Shown here: positions 1-13,616 of the stretch, piece by piece
Numbering within the stretch: the first letter of the stretch is position 1
Layout: each line of letters starts with the position of its first letter
Origin: Calycina herbarum
Lineage: Eukaryota; Ascomycota; Leotiomycetes; Helotiales; Pezizellaceae
Reading direction: 5' to 3'
Length of the DNA stretch: 64,000 nt
NCBI GenBank assembly: GCA_001414485.1
Contig: LLEY01000029.1
Location: 1-64,000 of the forward strand
Translations under genes and position numbers: made by a program
The notes under the pieces: model-generated
Seen by the model: the letters and a program-made list of their open reading frames with translations, nothing else
What the model was told of the DNA's origin: nothing
The model's database searches: none

Positions 1-199
1 TTAAGCGAATCGCTAAGTAAAATCATATAGCGTCTGAAACTTAGAATTCTAAATATATATATAGTAATGAAATCAAAGTTTTAATTTTAAAACTTTTGAT
101 TAATAGTTCGTAGAGATATTAAAATGTCAGAATCGCGATTTTAGGTGTGTTTTCAGTTGGCCGGTTCGCTTGTTTGGCCGGTTCGCTATACATGCACGT
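1..199. mobile_element. Right end of a pogo-like (TA-target) DNA transposon
   Basis: Only the terminal part lies in the window; the rest is off the left edge. The end is recognised by analogy with three other elements here: it finishes in ACGT followed by a TA dinucleotide (200-201) and carries two identical 12-bp boxes GGCCGGTTCGCT at 159-170 and 176-187, separated by 5 bp and lying 12 bp from the terminus. The remaining bases are AT-rich and show no transposase. The sequence just outside (202 onward) is hAT coding DNA, so this element probably jumped into the hAT relic. The family assignment rests on end structure only. Confidence 0.55.
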
Positions 200-201
200 T
201 A

Positions 202-467
202 TATTAGCTAGGAAGTATCTATAAATACCTGCTACTTCGGCTCCTAGCGAGAGGCTCTTTAGTCAAGCTGCTCTGATTATTTCAAAGCAACGTAATAGAC
301 TCTCTTAAGAGACCTTTGGGGCTATTACTAGCTTAAAGAACTAGGGCTTCTATATAGAGGAAGAGCTAGAGGAAGAGAAGAAGGAGAGAGTAAAGAAGGA
401 GGAAGAAGAGAAGAAGAACGGAAAGAAAGAGCCCGAGTTTGAGAATAACTACTTTATTATTAATTAG
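202..467 (+). pseudogene. hAT transposase relic, C-terminal dimerisation domain
   Basis: Translation on the plus strand gives the hallmark of the hAT C-terminal dimerisation region: a KYLxIPATSAPSERLFS-type block followed by an Ile-Ile-Ser-Lys-Gln-Arg-Asn-Arg-Leu stretch (about 212-310) and a charged Glu/Lys-rich tail ending at TAG (465-467). In-frame stops sit where Ser, Gln and Trp are expected, so the copy is dead. The N-terminal part is cut off by the pogo-like end at 199. Downstream it is interrupted by the gypsy insertion at 499. Target specificity and terminal repeats of this hAT element cannot be seen. Confidence 0.75.
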
Positions 468-498
468 TATATATATATATATATAATTATATAGTAAT

Positions 499-828
499 TG
501 TTACGGACCTGGCCACCGCCGAGCACGTGACTCGCGTACCGGCTGCTCGCCGGCGTCCGTAAAGCCTGCCATTCCTGGCCTGGCCTAGAACTATTCCTAC
601 CTAGGCTAGGAACTATTTCTATAAACGGATCGACATTCCTATAACTTATCGATTCCTTGGCTATCTCTATATTATAGGACCTCTAGAAGTCTCCTCTTTC
701 CTTCTCTTCTCTTCTATAGCTTTAGATCTTTAATTAAACCACCTCTTACTTCTCTAATTATCTGCTATACTTGTGTATACTATAGGTAAGGATAACTACT
801 AGAGAGCTAGCAGATTAGGTTTGTCACA
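499..828 (+). repeat. 5' LTR of the chromovirus
   Basis: 330 bp, begins TGTTACGG and ends TTTGTCACA. It matches the 3' LTR end to end with no indel; the differences I count are all transitions. Confidence 0.95.
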
Positions 829-1047
829 TTATCTAAAGCTCCCTTCTTCTCTCTATTTACTACTGCTCTTGGGAAGGATTAGAATATCTGTTGCGATTCT
901 AACACGATACCTACAGTTCGTATAGACCGCCCGTAGATGCTACCAGCGCCTTATATAGCCTTGCGTACCTGCGCCCACCACCGTGCACAAGAGCCTGGGG
1001 CTCTTCTACCTATACCCTCTATCCTTATAACTAAGTCGTCTACAACG

Positions 1048-2017
1048 ATGTCTGCCGACCAGCCTACGGACGCTTAACAGCTCGCTATAGCCCTGGAACA
1101 GGTCCGCCTACTGCAAGAACAACTAGACGACGTCCGTACCCCTCTGTAAGGGAATACCCTGTCTAAAACTAGATAACACAGGTCGTTTATAGTTAAGCTT
1201 AAGGATACTAAGCCCTTAACAGATGGCTCGTCTCTAACCTTTAACAACTAGAAGATCTAGATTAAGAATAAGTTCCTTATCAACGCCTCTATGTTTGAGC
1301 TAGAGGAAGCAAAGATGGCTTATGTTTTTAACTGTATAGCTGATATTACTTAGAAGCATCTTACGCCCCGTTACTGGAAGAGACCTAAGCCGTTTTAGTC
1401 TATAAAAGAAATGATCGTATATCTTATAGATATCCTAGAGAACCTGTTTAAAGCGTAGGACGCCTGTATCGAATTCCGCCGGCTCGTTATGAGAGATGAC
1501 GAGACTTTCGTAACCTTCTATACTCGCTTCTTATACCTTGCGGGCACTGGACGGATCCCGACAGACGACTTACAGCCCGACTTGTATGACAAGCTTACAC
1601 CACCTCTACAACAGTCCGTCTTACTATTCTTAGACGTCCTGCTCATAAGTACGGCCCTAGTAAACAAGTGTCGACTTGTTGACAAGAACTTACGAAGACT
1701 TCAGCTTTGTAGAAGCAACTTATAGACCGCTCGTCTTACCCCCCGGCCTGCAACTGCCACTACTACCTCCCGCCTAGCTGGAACTTTCACTACTACTCAA
1801 ACTGCGTTCTGTACAACCTCCCCTACCCCGGCCCCCCGCCTTTACGGACCATCACGTGAACCGACGCCTGCCCGTAAGGAACCGGACGACGCCTGCTTCA
1901 AGTGTAAGAGGACTGGGCACTATGCCCGCGAATGCCCTAAGAACTCTAAGCCTATTACAGACGTTAATAAGCTTGTAGAGCCTACGTCCAACTTAGAACA
2001 GTTAGAAAACGACTAAG
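1048..2017 (+). pseudogene. gag of the chromovirus, with stop codons
   Basis: The frame opens with MSADQPTDA, then meets TAA where Gln is expected. The capsid-like part is readable as a 78-residue open stretch at 1489-1725 (DETFVTFYTRFLYLAG, then a Leu-rich end). A Pro/Thr-rich linker leads to the CCHC knuckle (Cys-x2-Cys-x4-His-x4-Cys) near 1894-1935. The stops fit C-to-T change at CAA/CAG and G-to-A change at TGG. Protease, reverse transcriptase, RNase H and integrase follow downstream. Confidence 0.85.
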
Positions 2018-5000
2018 TCTAGGGAAAGTCTCCCCCCTAGGCTTACTTTACCAAGGTCCTAGCCAGTTAGTCATCGATCTAAGTCAGCTACTTAGAGGAA
2101 AACAGTTTATAGTCTCTTATAACCTAGTTTTCAATAGATATAGATTTAAAACCTCTGCTCTAGCTAATACTAGAGTAAACAGCTTTATACTTATTAGTAT
2201 AAAGTTCGCTTAAGGACTGGCTCGCTTCTTCTCTTTAACTATTCATACTCTTCCTACTCCTATTACAGTTCGCGGCTTTAACGGACAGAGTTAACAGTCT
2301 ATAGACCGCTATATTATTCTTCACTTACACATAGACGGCCGTAAATAGTACAACGTCCCTATAGTCCTCCTTAATACTAGCTATTAGGACCTTATTCTTA
2401 GGCGTATATGGTTTAACTAGCTTAACGTACAACTCAACCCCTGCCAGCGACGACTTATATAGCTCGCGGATCTCCCTCCTTCTCCTAACCTTGTCCAGCT
2501 ATGCCTCCTAGATCCTAGGATCTTATAGACTCGGCTTTTAAACCTAGATCACTAAGCTAACACGGATCGCCGCGATTAGGCCCTAGAAGAACAGGTTGTA
2601 TGTAAATACTAGGAAGACCTGTAACTGTTTATAAGCCTTGTCGACGAGCTGCTAGTCCCTCGGATCCTGGCGCGCCTGCCTACTACACCCCTAGCCGTAC
2701 GTCATAGCGAGTACTAGGACCGCCAAAACAACTTACGAAATATAAACCACGCTCTTATAGGTTTAAATATCTGTAAAGCCTCTATAGCGCGCCTGAAACG
2801 TGTATACCTCGACCTGTCACTGGTAGACATCGCTGTTATTAGTGCTGCTATATATCGCTGTAACCTATAAGATACTAAAGCTACGGCCTTTAGTACCTCT
2901 CTTTATAAGATCGATTACTTAATAGAAAAAAAGCTTATAGATTAAAAAGACGACTTACAGGTCTAAGAAAGCCTCTCTGGAGTCTACTAGGATCTCGTAG
3001 ACGTTTTCTCTAAAGCTACGTCTGATACTCTTCCCCCTCGTCGCCTATATGACCATAAGATCGAACTTATAGACGGGAACGCAGACGACTTGTCCTATAG
3101 CCCCCTCTGCTACTAGTTAATAGACGAGCTCTGGGCTGTAAAACAATACCTTGTTAAGAACCTTTATAAAGGTTTTATTAAGGCTAGCCAAGCCCCCTTT
3201 ATAGCCTCGATTCTCTTTATTAAGAAGTCTAACAGCTCTCTACGGTTCTATATTAATTACTGTAAGCTTAATAACCTAACCTGTAAGGACTAGTATCCTC
3301 TTCCGTTAATTAACGAAACTCTTACTTAGCTAGGTAAGGCTTGCATCTTTATAAAGCTAGACATATAATAAGCTTTTCACCGGATTCGGATTAACCCTGA
3401 TTCTAAGGAACTAATAACGTTCTAAACTCGTTATAGAGCCTATAAGTATAAAGTTATACCTTTTAGACTAACTAACAGACCTGTAATATATCAACGGTTT
3501 ATAAACGATATACTCTTCAACTATTTAGACGACTTTTGTACTACCTACCTTAATAATATTCTTATTTACTCTAAGAACGAGCTAGACTATTAGGAACACG
3601 TCCGTAAGGTCCTTTTACAGCTTCGTAAAGCTGGCTTATAAGCTAATATTAAGAAATCTAAGTTTAACGTTACTTATACAAAGTACCTAGGCTTCTACGT
3701 AAGCACTGATAGGATTGAAGTAGACCTGGAAAAGACAGAAACGATCTGTAACTAGGAATGCCCTATTACAGTCTACGGTATTCAGTCCTTTCTTAGCTTT
3801 TATAACTTCTACTAGAAGTTTATTCTCAACTATAGACGAGTCGCACGCCTGTTAACAGCCCTAACTTGTAAAGACCAGCTGTTTTAGTAGACACCTGCTT
3901 GTTAGGACGCCTTCTCTGAGCTGAAGGCCCGGCTTATTAATATACCTCTTCTTATATACTTTAATCTGTAATACGAGTCTATGGTTAAGACCGATTCCTC
4001 TGACAGCGTCCTTAGCGGTATACTTCTTCAGTTACAGCCGAGTTAAGAGTAGCACTCTATAGCTTACTTCTCTAGGACAATGATACCTGCTGAGATTAAC
4101 TACCTAATTTACGATAAAGAGATACTAGCTATTGTACGTTCTCTAGAAGCCTGGAGACCTAAGCTCGAAGGGTCTCTATACCGGGTACAGGTCGTTTTAG
4201 ACTATAAAGCTCTCGAGTACTTTATAATAACTAAAGCCTTATCTGGCCGACAAGCCTACTAGGCTAAAACCCTCTCTCGATTTAACTTCCTACTTACTTA
4301 TAAGCCTGGTAGCCAGAATCGAGTAGATTCCCTTACTTGCTAGGACTAAGAAGCAGATAGTTAAATAGCAATGAAGATATCTACTCGTATGTAAGTCCTC
4401 TTACAGCCTGAGAATCTCGACTCGCGGATTATTATAGACTTAGACTTAGACCCTTCCATAGATATTACACCTGTTAGAGTAGCCGACAGACTATATAACT
4501 TAATTGATAATATCCTATAGGCTAATCGTATAAGTATAGGCCTTAACGCTCTCCGCTAGTACGCTACGGACGAACGCCCTGGCTAGACAACCTATAACGG
4601 CCTTCTACTATACTAAGAACGGCTTATCCTGCCCGAGGACGACGATCTTAAAGTACGCTTGCTAAGCGAGGTTTATAATCAAGTCTCGGTAGCCTACCCT
4701 AGATAATCTAAGACCCTAAAGCTAGTTATAGACCGCTACTACTAGCTGTACCTTCGTTTAGATATACAACGATTCGTCTATAACTGCCAGACCTACCGTT
4801 GCTCTTACGTGCTACGAGACCGCCCCCCTAGACTCCTTAACCCCTTGCCTATCCTAGATCGCCTATAGCAATATATATCAGTTGATTTTAAGGAATTCCC
4901 TTCTGATAAGTCTAGGATAGATATAATTATTGTCTTTATCTGCCAGCTAAGTAAGAGATCTGTCTCTATCCCTTACCTAAAGACTATAGACGTAAAAAAG

Positions 5001-6089
5001 ACTACGCAGATCTACCTCGACCGCGTATAGCGCTATTATAAACCGTCAGATACTATTATCTCTAACCGCGGTCTATAATTCGTTTTAGAGTTCTAGTAAG
5101 AGTTTAACCAGATCCTAGGGACTAAGATTAAGCTATTCACAGCCGTATACGTATAAACCAACGGTTAAACTAAGAATATAAACTAGTGGATTAACCAACG
5201 CCTTCGCCCGTTTATAAACTACTATTAGGATAACTAGTCTAAACTAATGCCGATTATAGACTACGCTTAAGCTATACTTCCCTAGGACTCGACGACTCTT
5301 CCGCCTATACAAATCGAGCTTGGTTACGTGCCACGTACCAGCTTTGATTAGGTCCGCTAGAGCCCGGAAGAGCTAATAAGCGTCCGTAAACAGCTTTCAC
5401 AAGACGAAGCAGTTGTGTACATAACTCGTATACATAGCGCCTAGGAAACCGCCCGTAAGAGAATCGAGGCTGCTTAGGAACGCTAGTGTAAGCAAGTAAA
5501 TAAGCACCGGCGACTAGTAGACTTTACTACGGGCGACAAGGTCTACGTATCGATAAAGACGTAGAATATAGACTGCCTAAGCTGTAAGCTCGACTAGCAG
5601 ATAGCTAGTCCATATACAGTCCTAGAAAAGGTTAGAAACGCTTTCTAGGTCGACCTGCCTCCGATAATTAAAATATAGCCTGTAATCTCTATAGACAAGC
5701 TTCGTAAAGCTTCTAACAATCCGCTACCAGGCTAGCTATAGGAACCAGGACTGCTTATTATAGTTAATAGGTATAACGAATAGGATGTAGACCAAGTACT
5801 AGCCTCTAGAGGCTATTATAGAAAATTATAATACCAGGTTTAATAAGTATAAAGCGAGCCAGACCTAGCCTAGTACCTAGCTTCTGACTTTATAGGCTGC
5901 CCGCATAAGCTTTAAGAGTTTCATATTCTAAATCCTTCTCTCCTAGGGCCTCCTAGGTACTTAGTAGAATAGTTATAGAGCTAGGAAGATAGTATAGACG
6001 AGCTAGAATATTATAAGAACGAGGATAAATTACCTATAAGGTAGTAGGTTCAGAGCTCGCGGGCGAGCTCTACTTAAAGGGGGGGGTAA

Positions 6090-6419
6090 TGTTACAGACC
6101 TAGCCACCGCCGAGCACGTGACTCGCGTACCGGCTACTCGCCGGCGTCTGTAAAGCCTGCTATTCCTGGCCTAGCCTAGAACTATTCCTACCTAGGCTAG
6201 GAACTATTTCTATAAACGGATCGACATTCCTATAACTTATCGATTCCTTAGCTATCTCTATATTATAGGACCTCTAGAAGTCTCCTCTTTCCTTCTCTTC
6301 TCTTCTATAGCTTTAGATCTTCAATTAAACCACCTCTTACTTCTCTGATTATCTGCTACACCTGTGTATACTACAGGTAAGAATAACTACCAGAGGGCTA
6401 GCAGATTAGGTTTGTCACA
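6090..6419 (+). repeat. 3' LTR of the chromovirus
   Basis: 330 bp, begins TGTTACAG and ends TTTGTCACA, directly followed by the target duplication gtaat. It is preceded by a run of eight G residues serving as the polypurine tract. Confidence 0.95.
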
Positions 6420-7250
6420 GTAATTAATTATGATTAACGTGTTTTATAAGCGAGTCGCCCACTTTTTCAACCTAGTGTTATTATAATATAAAATACTTAA
6501 CACTATACAAAGTTATTATTACTATAGAAGCCATCTAGTATTCTTTAGAACTTTCGCTATCTTCTATATCTAATATTTCTGCCTAATAAGTATGAGAATT
6601 ATACCTAGTTTTACTACAACAGCTACAGTGCCTGTCTACGCGAACTCTCTTCCTAGACTCTTTACCTTGTTTCTAGCTACTATTTTCCTTAGATGTAATT
6701 AAATTAGCTACGTCGCCTACTATTAATGTCTCTTAACTCTTAATATACTTTCTCTTACGACTTTTACACTTAGTTGTAGCCTTAGTTATTATATAAAGAC
6801 TAGTGATTTCCTTATATATTAATACTATATTATACATTACCCTAGTTAAGCCTTTTTCGAGTTGATTAAGAGACTAAATAATAGAACTAGGTAACGAGTC
6901 TTGATGTCTTTGAATCCGATCTCGAATAAGCGTTAATTAAGCTATTATTTCGTATACGTTACTTAGTATTTTAGGTGTCTATAAAGTATCTTCTAGTATT
7001 ATTAGTATTAGCGTATAAAGCCTTAAATCAAGCTTTGATAACATAGCTTCTAGGCTGTGTAGGACTAGCCTAGCCCCTTTAAAACTCGCGTAGATATTAT
7101 TCTTTATAAATGTTTTATAAAAAGCTACTTTAAATATAAGAAGAAAGGTTTCTTTAGTAATATAATTAATATAATTCTATACTAAGCTTAATATCTTAGC
7201 TCTATATACTCGCTTTAATAGCGAGAAGTAGACTATATTAAGCGGCTATA

Positions 7251-7725
7251 TGTAACGAAACTCAAACGAACTAAACAAAGATGACTAAGTCTCGAAGGTT
7301 GGTATATAGTAAGAAGTATAAATACGCCGGGTTGTTCACTTAGAAGTGAACTCGTTACTTATATTAAAGATGTTAAATAAGATAATAAAATTAATAACTA
7401 AAGTTAAGCACGAAGCTCCTATCTAGATAACAGACGTGCTAGTATATATAGAACCTTCGTTCTTTACCTATATTGCTCTAAAACCCTTATATTGCTTACA
7501 TCGCCCGCTAACTAAGCAATGTAGGCGATGTAGGCGATTATTACGTGTCTGCCGACAGAGTTACGTGATTCTAACATAATCCTAATAATGAGATCCTAAA
7601 GTCCTTTAAGTACTATCACTTCTAGGCTTCCTCTTATATTACCTTTCCTTTCTTAGATACCTGTGCCTTATCCTATTAGAACGCTGTCTAGACTACGTAT
7701 CACGATTTATACGTGATTCGTGACA
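7251..7725 (-). repeat. 3' LTR of the minus-strand gypsy element
   Basis: 475 bp. On the plus strand it begins TGTAACGAAA and ends GTGACA. It is colinear with 13617-14091. Confidence 0.93.
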
Positions 7726-10700
7726 CTATCCCCTTCTTAGTCTAGCGTGTCCCTACGCTTAAGTATAGCCTAAGAAATATTGTTGAAAGGCTAGCAGCCT
7801 TTCTATTCTTCTATTATGTCGTTAACGTCTTCCTATAAGGACAAACTTAAATAAAATAGAATTCTCTATACCCTTTAAATTAAACGATTAGGACGTGAAA
7901 TGATTCCCTATACTTAATATGTTTATACCAAATCTGGTCGTCGTTGTATCGGTATCACTGATGGTTCTAAGTACTCTAAGTATACTAGGAAAGGCAAATC
8001 CTATAACGTTAAGGAACGAAACCGAATACCCTTACTTTTTAAATAGGAATCCCTTAATGCCTAGAAACAATAGTTATAACAAGAAGAGGAGATAGCTTAC
8101 AAGGTTTAAGAAGAAGCTATATAGAAGATCCTCCGTTTACGGAAGCAACAGCGTTTCCTTGCTAAGTAGGAGTAAGAGATACTCCGTCGTAGCCTCTTAA
8201 CCTTACAAGAGCTTAATAAAGCTAAGGAGAAAGAAGAAAAAAGAAAATAAGAGGAAAAAGAAAAGGTCGAGGTAGATACGATTATAGTCTTAGGCAGAGG
8301 CTCGGACAATCATACACCCGCTTATACTAGTACGTCCCTTTTCGACATTCCTCTAGAACCTAGTCTCGATTCCGCTTTTTTCGAGGTTTTCCCTACTAAC
8401 TACGAGATGTGGGTAGGCTTAGGTTTTACTAGTAGAACTCCTAAAGTTCTACCTAGTACTGGTTAAGGTTTCTTTTCGGTTCCTAAGTATTCTCTAAATA
8501 TAGGTAATTTAACTACTTAATTAAATACTTAACTCGTCCTCTAATAAGTCTATAGTTAAGAATCTTTTCGACTTTATATTCAGTATTTAGGTTTACTAGT
8601 TAGATTTCCGTGATTAGGGCTAGTAGTACTCCTAGTAGTACTAGTTCGAGTAAGGATACATAGAATACTAGGTAGATGTTTATTATCTTTAATAATACTA
8701 ATTTATAATTTAAAGGTCTCTTAACACATTTAATTTTAAATAGTCTAAGTTTTTTATAATCTAGTTTATTACTTAGTCTTTTTATGTCGATGTTTTTCTA
8801 TACTAAGTAGACTTTATCCCCCTCTTTTAGCATTAGCTCCTAACTACGTCGTTTATTATAGTAGTATATATTTCTTTTAGCTATAAACTACAAGTCCTCT
8901 ATAAGTTCCTTATATAGACTTTTGATTTTCAAGACTTAAACACGAGCAAGTTGGTTGTCGATAGTCGTAGACAGCGGTTCTCGATACACTAACAATTTAT
9001 ACCCAAAATTAGCGTAGAATAGCGTAACAAGTATTGTTTCCGTTACTAAACTGTTATAAGCAAACTGTACTAAGGGTAGCAGTTCTACCTAGTTGTCTTA
9101 CTAGTAGTTTATATAATAACGAAGGTATGTTTTAACTACTTAATTTATCCGTTCGTTTCCTCTATTTATTTAAGGGTAGAAAGCTATAGAAAGCTTTCTT
9201 TTTATACCTAATCGTTCTATAAGAGCGATCTAAAATTTCGAGGTAAAGAGCTTGTCTCTATCCGAGAGTATTTCTTCCAGTAGTCTATGTCTTAAGACTA
9301 CTTCCCTAAGGAATACGAATGCCAATTCCTCAGCCGTACTTAACTCTATATATACTATAAGAATCATATACTTCGTAAGTCGTTCTATAATAACTAGGAT
9401 TATGTTATATTCAACTTCTATTATCGGATCTTTAGATTTTAGTAATTTAATAATAAAATCTATAGATATTGATTTCTAAGGTATCTGTAGTATTAGAATA
9501 GTATTCATCTGTCTATAAGGAGTATAGCAGGAAGCCTTGTTCTTAGTACAGGTATTATATTCCGCTATCACTTCCTTAACTATTATAGATAACCAATCAA
9601 CATAGTAGTGTTGTCTTATCTTCTAAAGGGTTCTTCGAATTCCTTAGTAACCGTGAGCAGGCATAGCATAGTATTCTTATATAAATTCTTTTACGTATAA
9701 ACTAGGAACCTATAGTTTCTCTTTTATATACTAGTTATAACCTTCGTATATGTTCTAAATTTTATCTATCTATATATCGTTTGTCGCTGCTATCTCGTAT
9801 ACTGTAGGTACTAAGTCTCTATTCTTAAGAGTTTTTAAGATTATAATCTTTTTATACTCCTTATTTCCCTTATATCCGGGTTTTCGGCTAAGAGTATTAG
9901 CTTGAGTATTTAACGTTCCCTTTATATGTCGGATGACGATGTCAAATCCTTCTAATATCTCTGACTATCTAGCTAATCGCCTTATCGTAAGTTCCTTAGT
10001 AGTCGTAAATGTCCTAAGGTTCTCGTAGTCAGATAAAACTATAACTAGGTGTTTTACTAGCTGTAAATAAATTCTCTAGTATTCTAAAGCTAATACTATA
10101 GTAAGTAATTCTTTATTAAAAATGCTATAGTTTTATTATACTAGGTTAAATGTCTTAGAATAATATATAATAGGCATAAGTTTTCCTTTATTATTTAGCT
10201 ATAGATGAACCGCACTTACTGCTATATCTAAAGCGTCTATTTCGATTATGCTAGGTTTATCTACATCGAAATCGTATAGAATAGGTTTTTCTATAAACTT
10301 TGCTTTGATTTTCTAAAAAGCATCCTCTACTTGTTTATTCTATATAAATCTAATAGCTTTTTTAACTAGTCTTGACATTGGTTTAATAATTTTTACATAG
10401 TCTTAAATAAATAGATAGCAAAAGTTTACAAATCTAAAGAAGGACTGTACGTCTTTTATATTTTCTAGTAACTTCTAGTTTAAGACGTCCTAGATCTTTA
10501 CTAGATCTATCTCTATTTTCCCTAGGCTAAACACCTATCCTAGGAAAAGGGTCTAAGTTACTCCGAACTTATATTTTAAGAGTTTTAACTAAGAGTTTAC
10601 TTTTGCTAGTCGTTGTAAAACTTCTTTAATATATCTCTTATGTTCTTCTTCTTTTTCTAAGAAGATTAAGATATTATCTAGGTAATAGATTACTATTACT

Positions 10701-13616
10701 CCTAGAAGATCTCCTAAAATGTTATTGTTTTATCTCTAACATATAGCTGGTGTGTTATAGAGTCTAAATAGCATAACTGTGTATTCGTAAAGGCCTGATG
10801 GTAAGGTAAATACTGTCTTCTATTCGTCTCTGACTTTTATTTATATAAGTCTATAAGCGTTTCGTTAATCTAGTTTCGTAAATCGTACTACCTTGCCTAA
10901 CTTGTCTTATAAGTATTAGCTAGGTAGTAGCGGATAAGCGTTCTTAACCGTGGTATGATTTACTTCTTGGTAATTAATATATACTCTTTTATCTAGATCG
11001 TCTTTTTTCTTAATAATAAGTATGTTTAAGGTAATTAGTAACTTAGATTTTCTGATATATCCCTTTTTAATGCCTTCCTTTATATAACTTTCTATCCTCT
11101 ATAGGCTTTTCTAGTTATATAACCGAAGCTTTTACTTCGAGAGGTAATAATCCTCTTTTAATTTGATCTTATAGTCCTATAGGCGATGTTCTAGCAAGGC
11201 TCGCAAGTCTTCTAGGTTTTCGAACAAAGCCTTAAATTCTCTATACTACATAGGTATTTCGTTATCAGCTGTCCTACTAACCTATAGAAGACCCTAGGCA
11301 AGGTGTTCTAGCGTCTTAGAAGAGGTGGCGCTAACCTCGTTCTAGCCTTGAAGTTATAATTACGAACCTACGCAATTACATCGACTAAAGGTTATTATTC
11401 GAGCCTTCTAATTAATATCCGGATTATATTCCCTAATCTATAGTATACCTAGTATCGCTTCCTTACTTCCTATTTTAACAATATCGAATTATATGTCTAA
11501 GCAGTGTCCTTTAATAGTAATACTTATTAGAATAGTTTACTAATCGATAATTCCATCCTAGTATATAACGTCTATTCCGTCAACTACTCCTAGGCAGTAT
11601 AGCTTTATACCTTTAATTAGGACGTTTAGCTTTTTCTAAGCTACTAAGGAAAGAAAATTGCCCGTTACTCCTAAATCAATCATAACTTAGAGTTCCTTTC
11701 CTCTTATCTTTACTATTACTACAAGTTAATTCTCTCTAGATATAGCGTTTAATTTTCTAATTATCAGTTAGTAGAGCTCTCTCTATACCAACTCCGTTTC
11801 TTAGTCTATGTCGTATTCGTTTATCTCCTAGAAGATTATACTAAATAACTTCTTACTTCGTAATTCTTGGAATATTACTCTAACTTTTCTAACTAAAGCA
11901 ACTACAGTATACTAGCCTCCTATTTCTAATATGGTTTCCCTATTATTAGGTAGTATACCTAAAAAACTAGGTTTAGAGCGTCTTATAAAGTTATTAGGAC
12001 CCTGCTATTACTATGAACTAGTTTCTTTCTATAGATCTACAACTATCTAAATGTCTCCTATCTTAAGCATACTAGATAGTTCGCTAAATACTACTTATTC
12101 TAGTCTAGGTTCTTTAAATTCGATGGTTTCCCTTCTAGTAATAAGGCTTACTAAAGTTATTCTGTCCCGTTTATTCTAAACTATTTTATAGATAGTTAAA
12201 ATAGTAGGGTTGATTCCCTAAGTAGAATATAAGCTCTAGAAATTAGGTTTCTGGTTTTCTATATATACCTATCTATTCCCTCTTTTAAAGGTTCTAATAA
12301 ATACCTATGTTTCGCCTTATTTAGGCTTATACATTCCTAGATTCACCTCTAACGAGTTAGATATCGATTCCGACGACTCTAACGAACTTGTTAATAGTAG
12401 TAATTCATATTCTACCTAAAGGAGCGATTTATAATCTATTTCCAGCTGTGTATCGTAATATTCTTTAAGCAATAGATCCCTATTATCATCAGTATCCTAT
12501 ACCTTACTAACTTATAACTCAATTCCTTCGTTTAGTTATAAGTATATAGCGCCTACTGTTATATCTATAGCGTCTGTTTTAATTTGCGTGCTATAACCTC
12601 TAGCTTCGAGTTCTTTATCCGTAAGTTCGATTTTTTCTAGCAAAGCTACTTCTTTTTAGATAGTAGCGTTAGCTTGTTTCCCTTTAGAGTCTTTCTTCTT
12701 ACTATACTCATTTGCTCTATAGCTAGGAAGACTATAGTTATAACATAAGTTCTACTCGCGTCGACGACTTCGCTCTTTCTAGGACAATCCTCCCCTCTAG
12801 TAGTTTTCTTTCTTAGATTCCTTCTCTAGAACCTATGATTTCTAAGTAGCGTCGATTTCTATAGGATCTCTATAATCTTTTCGTCTACTCTTTCTATATT
12901 AATAACTATAACTTCCTTTCTTCTCTAGATTTCTTTTATAGATACGGTTATCGATCCTAATTATATTATTTGTTAATTTATTTAATATATCTAGAAAATC
13001 CTCTTATACGATTTTATCCTTTACGTTGTCTTTAAGTCTACGATAGAATTGTTTATATAATGCTTTATCGTTCTATCCTATTTATATAGAGTACTATTGA
13101 AATTGTAAGGCGTACTTAGCGGCTAATCCCTTCTGCCTAAGTGTATATAAAGCTCTGACTGCCTTTTTCTTTATATTAACATCCTTAAAAGCCTGGTTAA
13201 TTCCCTCTCTAAATCCTCGAACATTCTTAAACAAATCCCTCGTCTTTTTAGACATCTAAAGAGAGACCTTTCTATCAGCTGTTTTATTCATCTAGTAATC
13301 CTCTAGGTGCGGTTCTAACCAGTTATAAGCTGCCCCTTTAAGACGGGTGGACAACTATATAACCTAGTCAGTTTTACTTAGAAACTAGGCATGATAAAAA
13401 CTCAAGTAGAGGGAAGCTTTTATTAAGAATTCAGCTAGCTTCTTAGGCGAGCTATTGAACGGCTTTGGAAGAGGAAGTTTCACTTCCTCTTAAAGAGTAG
13501 TGACTAGTGTAACTGGTGCAACTAGGGGGTCCGCAGCTGGCCTTGGTAGAGTGGTTCTTAGAGTAGAAGAGGTTGCCGATATAGTAGCGATCTTACTTCT
13601 AAGTAGGTGCTTAAAG

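Larger units (their letters stand above)
499..6419 (+). mobile_element. Ty3/gypsy chromovirus, full length, RIP-inactivated
   Basis: A complete LTR retrotransposon of 5.9 kb with 330-bp LTRs (TGTTAC...GTCACA) and a 5-bp target duplication gtaat (494-498 and 6420-6424). Gag starts at the ATG at 1048; a CCHC zinc knuckle (CFKC...GHYARECP) is at about 1894-1935. Reverse transcriptase has YLDD at about 3520-3535, followed by RNase H, an integrase core with VDF at about 4890, and a C-terminal chromodomain-like block at about 5800-5950 (WYxASDF, PHKL, PGPPR). A G-rich polypurine tract (6078-6086) precedes the 3' LTR. Many Gln and Trp codons are TAG/TAA, and the second integrase Asp is Asn (about 5074). 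It cannot encode functional proteins. Mutation is light: long stretches keep normal CA and TG. Confidence 0.95.

Noticed and set aside
1048..6060. TAG as a reassigned codon in the chromovirus
   Set aside because: TAG/TAA appear where both Gln and Trp are expected, which recoding cannot explain; C-to-T and G-to-A mutation does.
9252..9479. 75-residue plus-strand frame, and its relative at 61393-61620 on the minus strand
   Set aside because: They are antisense to the integrase region of the two gypsy copies; their similarity reflects the shared transposon.
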